Source of the DNA: Chitinophagales bacterium
GTDB lineage: Bacteria > Bacteroidota > Bacteroidia > Chitinophagales > UBA8649
Assembly: GCA_020635995.1 (NCBI GenBank)
Contig: JACJYS010000003.1
Location: 86,001-150,000 of the forward strand
Direction of reading: 5' to 3'
Length of the DNA: 64,000 nt
A program made the translations under genes and the position numbers. The number at the start of each line of letters is the position of its first letter. Position 1 is the stretch's first letter. Shown here in pieces: positions 1 through 6,405 of the stretch. The notes under the pieces were generated by a model that saw only the letters and a list, made by a program, of their open reading frames with translations, searched no databases and had not been told where the DNA came from.

Positions 1-76
1 ATTTGACATGTACATTGTCCAGTCCTACTATTGGTGGCAACGGTAAATTTATGCATTAATCACAACAACAGATTCC

Positions 77-133
77 GTTCAACCTGCGTTTTCATTGTTC
101 GTCCTTCGGACGCAACGAAAACTTAGTTGTTAA
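77..133 (-). repeat. attC-like hairpin site downstream of the TIR-like gene
   Basis: Read on the minus strand, an imperfect palindrome lies directly after the stop codon of the TIR-like gene. Arms 121-108 and 104-89 pair around a GAAG loop, with two extra bases in one arm and one mismatch. The right end carries GTTGAAC (83-77), which fits the integron core GTTRRRY, and the left end carries TAACAAC. Size (57 bp) and layout match an integron attC recombination site, but the left core does not fit RYYYAAC, so this is an inference. A transcription terminator is the alternative reading. Confidence 0.4.
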
Positions 134-139
134 CAACTG

Positions 140-748
140 TTATTTTATTTTTTCGTCAATATAATCCATAAATTCAGAAATTGGCAATCTATTGATGTCC
201 TTTTGTTTAAATCCTAATTTTGATTTTTCTTCAAATAGGTCGGCATAAAATACGTTATAACCATCCCAAATAGAACTTGCACTTGGTACATTTTTGTGTC
301 CGTTTTCCGCAAACCAATTTCTAACCTCATATACAACTTCCTCAGCTTCCCCTTTGTGGCATTTACAATCAGCAAAAGATAAGTCAGATAAAGCTTTTTG
401 GGTACTATACTTTTCTTCCTCTAAAATCAGTATTTTTTTGTCCTTATATTCTTTACTTGGATTATAGTCTCTACAACCTAAATCTAAACCCAATTCAAAA
501 GGCATATTTTGTCTGAAGTATTCTCCTTCTTTTTTCGCTTTTGCTCTACTTAAATCGTGAATAGAATATTTAGAAGACTCAATCAATTCTTTTATTTTGT
601 GCAATCTTATTTCTCCAGAGTCATTTCTTTCTAGCGAAATCCTTGGGTTAAAGCCAATTTTCTTTACTGTATATAATAATGGTTTTAACAGAGGAAAATA
701 GTCATCATCAAATGGGCAGTTAATAAATATATTTTTCTCAAAATCCAT
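140..748 (-). CDS. Conserved hypothetical protein with TIR-like/Rossmann-type N-terminus
   Basis: This is a protein of about 202 residues. It begins with a beta-strand-like FINCPFDDDY segment, followed by a helix, a second strand, the conserved block SSKYSIHDLSR, and FNMPFELG-like and KILILEEE-like segments. This pattern matches a widespread uncharacterised bacterial family whose fold resembles TIR or nucleotide-binding domains; I recognise the family pattern but no established function. I chose the ATG at 748, two bases after the stop of the upstream DUF2188 gene, over an in-frame GTG at 772 that would overlap that gene. The two genes are therefore probably co-transcribed, DUF2188 first. A hairpin site follows immediately downstream. 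A role in defence is possible from the TIR-like fold and the cassette setting, but nothing here proves it. Confidence 0.6.
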   Translation of the reverse strand: MDFEKNIFINCPFDDDYFPLLKPLLYTVKKIGFNPRISLERNDSGEIRLHKIKELIESSKYSIHDLSRAKAKKEGEYFRQNMPFELGLDLGCRDYNPSKEYKDKKILILEEEKYSTQKALSDLSFADCKCHKGEAEEVVYEVRNWFAENGHKNVPSASSIWDGYNVFYADLFEEKSKLGFKQKDINRLPISEFMDYIDEKIK

Positions 749-750
749 AA

Positions 751-966
751 TTATTTTTTCGATTTTTTCCACTGTTGAATGGAACCATCTTCTTTATGGA
801 TTACAACATCACTTCCAGATTTTCTATTTTTTTCTGCTCCTTTTACAGCCTGTTCTTTAGTCTTATAAACTTTTGTAGCTCGTTGAGCACCTTCTTTTTT
901 AACAGCCCAACCAGAATCTCGTTTTACAACGTGAGTTCTTTTCGGTGATGATGTTTTTTTTGCCAT
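751..966 (-). CDS. DUF2188 domain-containing protein
   Basis: This small basic protein of 71 residues has the DUF2188 pattern: HVVKRDSGWAVKKEGAQRA, then a lysine-rich segment with KTKEQAVKGAEKNRKSG, and VVIHKEDGSIQ. The family is a single short alpha/beta domain of unknown function, common on plasmids, in cassettes and scattered in chromosomes. The ATG at 966 is followed by a lysine-rich N-terminus. The gene lies upstream of the TIR-like gene with two bases between stop and start, so the pair is probably one transcript. About 20 bases upstream of the start lies GTTGGAC, part of a hairpin site like the one that ends the unit. Family assignment is confident; function is unknown. Confidence 0.75.
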   Translation of the reverse strand: MAKKTSSPKRTHVVKRDSGWAVKKEGAQRATKVYKTKEQAVKGAEKNRKSGSDVVIHKEDGSIQQWKKSKK

Positions 967-983
967 TTGTTTGTTTTAATTCT

Positions 984-1024
984 GTCCAACGTGAGTTTGT
1001 GCATTAACCCACAAAACTCGGGCT
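984..1024 (-). repeat. attC-like hairpin site upstream of the DUF2188 gene
   Basis: On the minus strand GAGTTTTGTG (1019-1010) pairs with CACAAACTC (1001-993) across the loop GGTTAATG, followed by GTTGGAC (990-984). The block TTAATGCA..AAA..ACGTTG recurs in the same orientation at 38-61, beyond the other end of the two-gene unit. GTTGGACAGAAT here and GTTGAACGGAAT at 72-83 are also alike. The direct repetition at both ends is seen in the sequence; reading it as integron recombination sites is inference. Confidence 0.4.
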
Positions 1025-1221
1025 TTTCAAATGTAAAAATAAGCTATATTTTTGAAAATTGAGAAGTTTTTTAGAGAAAATGGGAGGAGTGGATTTTATA
1101 GCATGAGATTTTGTAGTAAATGTGGTGTTTAAAAATGAAAAAAATAGCCGTTTTTATGGCTTTTAGTTGTTTTATTAGCTCTATTGGGTTAAAAATGGAC
1201 ATAGTTTGGTATAATTTGCTT

Positions 1222-1229
1222 TAAATTTG
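1222..1229 (+). promoter_or_regulatory. Bacteroidota -7 box for maf
   Basis: TAAATTTG matches the Bacteroidota -7 consensus TAnnTTTG. It ends only four bases before the maf ATG, so if used it would give a leaderless or nearly leaderless transcript. TTTG at 1205-1208 is closer than the usual 19-base spacing. Confidence 0.35.
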
Positions 1230-1233
1230 CTTT

Positions 1234-1806
1234 ATGTTGCAACTACCCTACCATGTTATTTTAGCTTCAAAATCGCCCCGAAGGAAAGAATTACTTTCAG
1301 CCATAGTTAAAGATTTTGATATAAAAACTAAAGAGGTAGCAGAAGATTATCCCGAAAGTTTAAAAGCTACCGAAGTACCTGAATATTTAGCTTTACTGAA
1401 AGCTGAAACCATGAAAAAGGACTTGAAAGATAATGAACTACTTATTACGGCAGATACAATTGTAACACTTAACAACAAGATATACGGCAAGCCAAAAGAT
1501 AAAAAAGATGCTGTTAAAATTTTGAAGGAATTATCAGGAAAAACGCATGAAGTAATTACAGGCGTTGCATTAATAAGTACTACTAAAAAAGTAACTTTTA
1601 AAAGTATAACACAAGTATCTTTTAACACCTTAAGTTTAAACGAAATAAACTATTATATTGACAATTTTGCTCCCTACGATAAAGCAGGTGCTTATGCCAT
1701 TCAAGAGTGGATAGGGATGGTAGGAATTGAAAAAATTGTAGGCGATTATTTTAATGTAGTAGGCTTGCCTCTAAATAAACTGTATAAAGAGCTAAAAAAA
1801 TTTTAA
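1234..1806 (+). CDS. maf: Maf-family nucleoside triphosphate pyrophosphatase
   Basis: A 190-residue Maf/HAM1-superfamily protein that hydrolyses non-canonical or excess nucleoside triphosphates to monophosphates and pyrophosphate in the cytoplasm. The family signature is complete: ASKSPRRKELL (residues 11-21), the ADTIV segment with the acidic catalytic residue (about 73-77), a GKPKD motif (about 85-89), HEVITGV and the C-terminal YDKAGAYAIQ and VGDYFNVVGLPL motifs. This is the YhdE-like subfamily (dTTPase/UTPase). Length is normal. The stop codon overlaps the stop of the convergent AI-2E permease gene by three bases. Confidence 0.92.
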   Translation: MLQLPYHVILASKSPRRKELLSAIVKDFDIKTKEVAEDYPESLKATEVPEYLALLKAETMKKDLKDNELLITADTIVTLNNKIYGKPKDKKDAVKILKELSGKTHEVITGVALISTTKKVTFKSITQVSFNTLSLNEINYYIDNFAPYDKAGAYAIQEWIGMVGIEKIVGDYFNVVGLPLNKLYKELKKF

Positions 1807-2846
1807 TCTTTTTCTTTTTCAAGCAGTACTTTAAAATTTTCCATTCCTTCAATATGAGAAACCACAACTTTTATAACACCTAAAATAGGCAAGGCAATAA
1901 TAGTTCCTATCATACCCCAAAGAAGAGAGAAAGCCACTACACCAAATATGGTTATAAAAGGGTTTAAGTCTATTTGGTCGCCTATAATAAAAGGGGTAAG
2001 CACATAACTTTCTGCCACTTGAGCTACACTTATAACAGCCACCACTAAAATACCTGCTCCCACACCCGAATATAGCGTAGCCAAACCGGCAGCTACACCA
2101 CCACCTATTACATTTCCTATGTATGGAATAATAGAAAAAATGGAAGCAAACAAAGCTAAAAATAAAGCATGAGGCACACCCACTAATAAAAAACCAATGT
2201 AGTAAACTACAAACAGTATTAAAATTATTATTCCTTTGCCTAAAATATAGTTTGTTATAGATTTTTTAGACTGCTTTATTATAGACGCAATGGTTTCTTT
2301 TTTATCTTCTGAAAATGATTTATAAATAAACTTCTTAAAGGTTTTTCTTTGCATTAGTATGAAAACTAAATAAACTAAAACCATTACCATTTGTGTAACA
2401 AAACTTGCAAATGAAGATGCCCAAACAGCCACATAAGATTTTAGTGTTTTAAACAATTCTCCCGACTCAGAAAGCGATTCAAAAATATTATACCCAAACT
2501 GCCGAACAGACCAATTGGCTATCATATTATACATGTCTTCTCCTTTGGTTTTTATTTCGGGCAAATCTTGTGAAATAACATTAAACTGCCAAAATATAAC
2601 TACAAAAACACCCGTAGAAACTACTAAAAAAATAAGAATAGATATACTAATAGAAAGCCACTCGGGTAGTCCTTTTTGTATAAGCTTATCAATAGGTTTA
2701 ATAAAAACTACTGCACAAAAAAGTGCCACAATGAGTGGCACTATTAAGGTAGAACCGTAGTATAAAACGGCTACAGTTCCTATTACAGCAAATATTAAAT
2801 AGAATACTTGCTGCAATGAAAATTTTAGTTTACTTGAAGATAGCAC
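1803..2846 (-). CDS. AI-2E family transporter (PerM/YdiK-like permease)
   Basis: A 347-residue polytopic inner-membrane protein of the AI-2E exporter/PerM family. It has two N-terminal hydrophobic segments (YLIFAVIGTVAVLYYGSTLI and IVALFCAVVFI), a soluble central stretch, and the family's C-terminal bundle with the PYIGNVIGGGVAAGLA region and a final GMIGTIIALPILGVIKVV segment. Substrates in this family vary (autoinducer-2, Na+/H+ antiport in some members) and cannot be read from sequence. The start is GTG at 2846, six bases after the stop of the YceI lipoprotein gene, so the two genes are probably one operon. It converges with maf, sharing stop-codon bases. Confidence 0.85.
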   Translation of the reverse strand: MLSSSKLKFSLQQVFYLIFAVIGTVAVLYYGSTLIVPLIVALFCAVVFIKPIDKLIQKGLPEWLSISISILIFLVVSTGVFVVIFWQFNVISQDLPEIKTKGEDMYNMIANWSVRQFGYNIFESLSESGELFKTLKSYVAVWASSFASFVTQMVMVLVYLVFILMQRKTFKKFIYKSFSEDKKETIASIIKQSKKSITNYILGKGIIILILFVVYYIGFLLVGVPHALFLALFASIFSIIPYIGNVIGGGVAAGLATLYSGVGAGILVVAVISVAQVAESYVLTPFIIGDQIDLNPFITIFGVVAFSLLWGMIGTIIALPILGVIKVVVSHIEGMENFKVLLEKEKD

Positions 2847-2852
2847 AAAACC

Positions 2853-3470
2853 TTATTGGTAGGCAAATACCACTCTGCCGTTTATAGCCACTTCTTCCCA
2901 AGTTTTGCTTACGCCATCTGCTCCCATGTGCAAATCTTTACAAGCTTTATGTAATGATTTTAAGGCATCAAGAGCTTTATAATCAGCTAATTGAATTACT
3001 GATTCTAATGTAAAAACATCATCAGAAATAGAATATTGTACAGGGAATTTTTGTTCTACACCATTAAGGGTTAGCGTTAAAAAAGCATCACCTTCTTCAA
3101 AGGTTAATGTTCCTTTAATATCTCCTGCTAATTTATCAAAGAAAAATGTTCTTAAAGTAGCATCTCTTGCCGTATCTTTTGTAAAAACACTACTCATAGG
3201 AACGGTAATAGATGCTCCGTTTAAAATATCAATAGGTGTTTCTGCATCATTTACATTTTCTAAAGTAAATTGTTTGAAAGTACCTTTTACCGGTGCTTTG
3301 TCGGTGGTCTTGTAGGCTGTCCATCCCACTGTGGTTGAATCGTTAACAATGCCAAGTTTTTGTACTACTACTTCTTCGGTAGTTTCAGTTACTACTTCTT
3401 CTGCGGGTGCATTTTGTTTGCAAGAAAATAAAGCTGCTACAAACAAAAATAATAAGGCTGTGTATTTCAT
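2853..3470 (-). CDS. YceI-family lipoprotein
   Basis: A 205-residue protein with a lipoprotein signal peptide (MKYTALLFLFVAALFSC, lipobox with Cys at residue 17), an acidic Glu/Thr-rich linker, then a YceI-like lipocalin-type beta-barrel domain (VGWTAYKTTDKAPVKGTFKQF at the N-terminal edge, TLTFEEGDAFLTLTLNGVEQ towards the middle). YceI proteins bind isoprenoid or other lipophilic ligands. This one ends with a less usual KACKDLHMGADGVSKTWEEV segment. It is the first gene of a probable two-gene operon with the AI-2E permease. It is probably anchored to the outer membrane or the periplasmic face; the ligand is unknown. Confidence 0.8.
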   Translation of the reverse strand: MKYTALLFLFVAALFSCKQNAPAEEVVTETTEEVVVQKLGIVNDSTTVGWTAYKTTDKAPVKGTFKQFTLENVNDAETPIDILNGASITVPMSSVFTKDTARDATLRTFFFDKLAGDIKGTLTFEEGDAFLTLTLNGVEQKFPVQYSISDDVFTLESVIQLADYKALDALKSLHKACKDLHMGADGVSKTWEEVAINGRVVFAYQ

Positions 3471-3580
3471 AAGTTATTAATTTTTGCCACAAGGTACAAA
3501 CAATTTCAACTTTGCTACAAATGCTTTATCATTTTTTAAGGTTTCGGTATAAATAATTGTTTCCGTAAAAGGAATTTGGG

Positions 3581-3624
3581 ATTCCGTATAAATTTTTCCG
3601 TTTCACTACAAAATTTTACGGAAT
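3581..3624. repeat. Inverted repeat (hairpin) in long intergenic region
   Basis: ATTCCGTATAAATTTT (3581-3596) is the near-perfect inverse of AAAATTTTACGGAAT (3610-3624), with one extra base. It lies upstream of the YceI gene and downstream of dnaK, in a 630-bp gap with no credible gene. Confidence 0.6.
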
Positions 3625-3638
3625 GACGCCTCTGAGAG

Positions 3639-3673
3639 GATGATTTTTTGAACTAAAAGTTCAAAAAATCATC
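3639..3673. repeat. Perfect 16-bp inverted repeat
   Basis: GATGATTTTTTGAACT (3639-3654) and AGTTCAAAAAATCATC (3658-3673) are exact reverse complements around an AAA loop. No adjacent T-run suits a terminator for either flanking gene, and both neighbours on the minus strand are far away. It may be a mobile palindrome or a small RNA hairpin. Confidence 0.7.
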
Positions 3674-3782
3674 TCCTTGTTCTTCAACCAGTTTAATTTT
3701 TTACAGAGTTTTCGGCTAATGGGTGCCCCACTTGCAAACTTAAGGTGCACTTTTATCCGACCTTAATCAAAAATACGTTAAG

Positions 3783-3996
3783 AAATGATGTAAAACAGAC
3801 ATCCAAAATGAATGAAATTATAAAAAAGTAAACAGACAAATTAGTATGCTCCCACAAGTAAAAATACTTTAGGGAAAATGAAATTGAGCATACATTAATT
3901 TGTCATCGTCTGTTTTGTAGCATTTTAGTGTTTTTGATTACAGTCTTGATTTTTTGTTACTTTTGTATCAAGACAAAAGTAAAAAGAAAACTGTAA
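3783..3996. repeat. Complex of nested inverted repeats
   Basis: Several arm pairs are stacked here. AAATGATGTAAAACAGAC (3783-3800) pairs imperfectly with the segment at 3908-3925. AAACAGAC (3830-3837) and GTATGCTC (3844-3851) pair with GTCTGTTT (3908-3915) and GAGCATAC (3886-3893). TTACAGT (3938-3944) pairs with ACTGTAA (3990-3996), enclosing CTTGAT/ATCAAG and TACTTTTGT/ACAAAAGTA. No ORF explains this DNA. It resembles a non-autonomous repeat element or a structured RNA, and the strand cannot be decided. Confidence 0.55.
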
Positions 3997-4082
3997 TTCA
4001 AGTTATTTAAACGTCCCAAGATGCTATATTAAACGTAAATTATTGGTATAAAACGAATATTCATAAAACAAAAAAAATAAAC

Positions 4083-4120
4083 AAAAAAAAATCCCAAGCC
4101 AGTGTGGCTTGGGATTTTTT
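4083..4120 (-). terminator. Rho-independent terminator of dnaK
   Basis: AATCCCAAGCC and GGCTTGGGATT form a stem with a five-base loop. On the minus strand, the direction of dnaK, it is followed by an unbroken run of T. It sits about 47 bases after the dnaK stop. T-richness on both sides could make it bidirectional. Confidence 0.85.
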
Positions 4121-4166
4121 ATCTAAACATCTATTAGTCTATCTAACACTCTATCTGTCTAACCGT

Positions 4167-6080
4167 CTATTTATCATCTACTTCTTCAAACTCTACATCT
4201 TCTGCATCGTTGCTTGCATTACTATTGCCTGCATCGGCAGTAGGTTCAGCTTGAGTAGCATCTGCGTTTCCGGCTTGTTGCTGAGCATTGTATATATCTT
4301 GACTTGCTGCTTGGAAAACGGTATTTAATTTTTCCATAGCACCGTCTATTGCCGACATATCTTTTGCTCCGTGAGCTTTTTTCAACTCGGCTAAAGCTGT
4401 TTCTATTTCGCCTTTTTTATCAGCAGGAATTTTATCGCCATTTTCTTTTAGTTGCTTTTCTGTTTGGAAAATTAAACTATCAGCTTGGTTCAATTTTTCT
4501 ATTTCTTCCTTAGCTTTTTTATCGGCTTCTTCATTGGCTTTAGCTTCTGTTTTCATTTTTTCAATTTCATCTTGGCTTAAACCTGTTGAAGCTTCTATTC
4601 TAATACTTTGCTCTTTTCCTGTACCTTTATCTTTAGCACCTACGCTTAAAATACCGTTGCTATCTATATCAAAAGTTACTTCTATTTGTGGTACGCCACG
4701 CATTGCCGGTGGTATATCGCTTAAATGAAATCTTCCTATAGTACGGTTGTCTTTAGCCATAGAACGTTCTCCTTGAAGTACGTGTATTTCTACACTTGGC
4801 TGGTTATCTACAGCAGTTGTAAATACTTGCGATTTTTTAGTAGGTATAGTAGTATTTGATTCTATTAATTTAGTAAACACGCCACCCATAGTTTCTAATC
4901 CTAAAGAAAGAGGTGTTACGTCAACTAAAACAATATCATCATCTACATCTCCACTTAAAATTCCACCTTGTATAGCTGCACCTACTGCCACTACTTCATC
5001 CGGATTAACACCTTTTGATGGTTTTTTACCAAAAAAGTTTTCTACTGTTTCTTGAATTTTAGGGATACGAGTAGAACCACCTACTAATATTACTTCGTCA
5101 ATATCATTTTTAGTATATCCGGCATCCTTAAGTGCTTCTTGCATTGGTTTAAGTGTGCGTTGTACTAAAGTATCGCTTAACTGCTCAAATTTAGAACGGC
5201 TTAATTTTTTAACCAAGTGTTTAGGCACTCCGTCAATAGCCGTAACATAAGGCAAGTTTATTTCTGTTTCTGAAGAGCTTGACAATTCTATTTTAGCTTT
5301 TTCAGCAGCTTCTTTTAAACGTTGCAATGCCATTGGATCTTTTTTCAAATCCACATTTTCATCTTTTTTAAACTCGTCAGCCAACCAGTCAATTATTACG
5401 TTATCAAAATCATCTCCACCTAAGTTTACATCTCCGTTTGTAGATTTTACTTCAAAAACGCCATCGCCTAATTCAAGTATGGAAACATCAAAAGTACCAC
5501 CACCTAAATCATAAACAGCTATTTTCATATCTTGATGTTTTTTATCAAGACCATAAGCTAAAGCTGCTGCTGTTGGTTCGTTTATTATACGTCTTACTTT
5601 TAAGCCTGCTATTTCTCCTGCTTCTTTAGTAGCCTGACGTTCAGAGTCATTAAAATATGCAGGAACGGTAATAACAGCCTCTGTAATAGTTGTTCCCAAA
5701 TAATCTTCTGCCGTTTTTTTCATTTTTTGAAGAATGATAGCAGATATTTCTTGAGGCGTATATTTTCTATCGTCTATTTGAACTCTAATAGTGTCATTAT
5801 CTCCTTTTACTACATCGTAAGCTACTCTGTCGGTAGAAGGACTTTCACTAAATCTTTTTCCCATAAATCTTTTTACAGAAGATACGGTTCTTTTCGGATT
5901 GGTTACCGCTTGTCTTTTTGCAGGATCGCCTACTTTACGCTCGCCATTATCCATAAAAGCCACCACACTTGGAGTAGTTCTTCTTCCTTCATCGTTTTGA
6001 ATAACTACCGGGTCGCTTCCTTCCATAACAGCCACGCAAGAGTTGGTTGTCCCTAAGTCTATTCCTATTATTTTACCCAT
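4167..6080 (-). CDS. dnaK: Molecular chaperone DnaK (Hsp70)
   Basis: A 637-residue Hsp70. The ATPase domain starts with GIDLGTTNSCVAVMEG and contains the VITVPAYFNDSQR-type block (here VPAYFNDSERQATKEAG), INEPTAAALAYGLD, the DLGGGTFDVSILE phosphate loop and VGGSTRIPKIQ. The substrate-binding domain and helical lid follow, and the tail is acidic, ending in EDVEFEEVDDK, the usual DnaK-type terminus for J-protein contact. It folds and refolds proteins in the cytoplasm with DnaJ and GrpE, neither of which is encoded next to it here. It is transcribed alone: a clear terminator follows, rpoN lies divergently upstream, and a sigma-54-like promoter precedes it. Confidence 0.98.
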   Translation of the reverse strand: MGKIIGIDLGTTNSCVAVMEGSDPVVIQNDEGRRTTPSVVAFMDNGERKVGDPAKRQAVTNPKRTVSSVKRFMGKRFSESPSTDRVAYDVVKGDNDTIRVQIDDRKYTPQEISAIILQKMKKTAEDYLGTTITEAVITVPAYFNDSERQATKEAGEIAGLKVRRIINEPTAAALAYGLDKKHQDMKIAVYDLGGGTFDVSILELGDGVFEVKSTNGDVNLGGDDFDNVIIDWLADEFKKDENVDLKKDPMALQRLKEAAEKAKIELSSSSETEINLPYVTAIDGVPKHLVKKLSRSKFEQLSDTLVQRTLKPMQEALKDAGYTKNDIDEVILVGGSTRIPKIQETVENFFGKKPSKGVNPDEVVAVGAAIQGGILSGDVDDDIVLVDVTPLSLGLETMGGVFTKLIESNTTIPTKKSQVFTTAVDNQPSVEIHVLQGERSMAKDNRTIGRFHLSDIPPAMRGVPQIEVTFDIDSNGILSVGAKDKGTGKEQSIRIEASTGLSQDEIEKMKTEAKANEEADKKAKEEIEKLNQADSLIFQTEKQLKENGDKIPADKKGEIETALAELKKAHGAKDMSAIDGAMEKLNTVFQAASQDIYNAQQQAGNADATQAEPTADAGNSNASNDAEDVEFEEVDDK

Positions 6081-6128
6081 TTTATATTTTTATTTTGTTG
6101 TTATTAATTTGTGTTACACTTTTTGTTA

Positions 6129-6145
6129 GTCAAAGTTCGTTCCAA
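6129..6145 (-). promoter_or_regulatory. Sigma-54-like -24/-12 promoter upstream of dnaK
   Basis: On the minus strand, TTGGAACGAACTTTGAC fits the sigma-54 consensus YTGGCACGRNNNTTGCW at 14 of 17 positions, with the diagnostic spacing between TGG and TTG kept. The deviations are A for C in TGGCAC, and A for C and C for W after TTG (the -12 GC is GA). The predicted start lies about 37 bases before the dnaK ATG at 6080. This is a pattern match only. The last positions also resemble a degenerate TAnnTTTG box. Confidence 0.45.
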
Positions 6146-6356
6146 CGGTTTTTTATGTCATTTTTATGAAAAAATGGCAGAAATAATAAAAATTGGTGGC
6201 TAATTAAATGTCAAATAGTCTTTTGAAAATATGTTTTTGCTATAAAAAGGGTGTAGAAATAGTAGTTCTTAGCAGACTAAGCTCAAAATCAAATTATTTA
6301 TTACTTATATAGGTAGTTTATTCAGTGTAATTTAATTAAAAGGAAACGGCAAAGTT

Positions 6357-6388
6357 TTTGATACAAAGCCATTTTTTTAGTAATTTTG
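6357..6388 (+). promoter_or_regulatory. Bacteroidota promoter of rpoN
   Basis: TTTG at 6357-6360 and TAATTTTG at 6381-6388 are 20 bases apart, matching the Bacteroidota housekeeping promoter TTTG-N19-TAnnTTTG. Transcription would begin near 6394, a few bases before the ATG at 6406. This excludes the upstream TTG at 6358 as a start. Confidence 0.7.
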
Positions 6389-6405
6389 GCGTATATATAA
6401 CGTAT

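Noticed and set aside
1135..1224. 29-codon frame (MKKIAVFMAFSC...) just before maf
   Set aside because: It is short, unsupported by family or spacing, and overlaps the -7 box; chance is likely, though the hydrophobic start resembles a signal peptide.
4104..4328. Frame on the plus strand across the dnaK 3' end
   Set aside because: Opposite to dnaK and its terminator, with no homology and hydrophobic low-complexity sequence.
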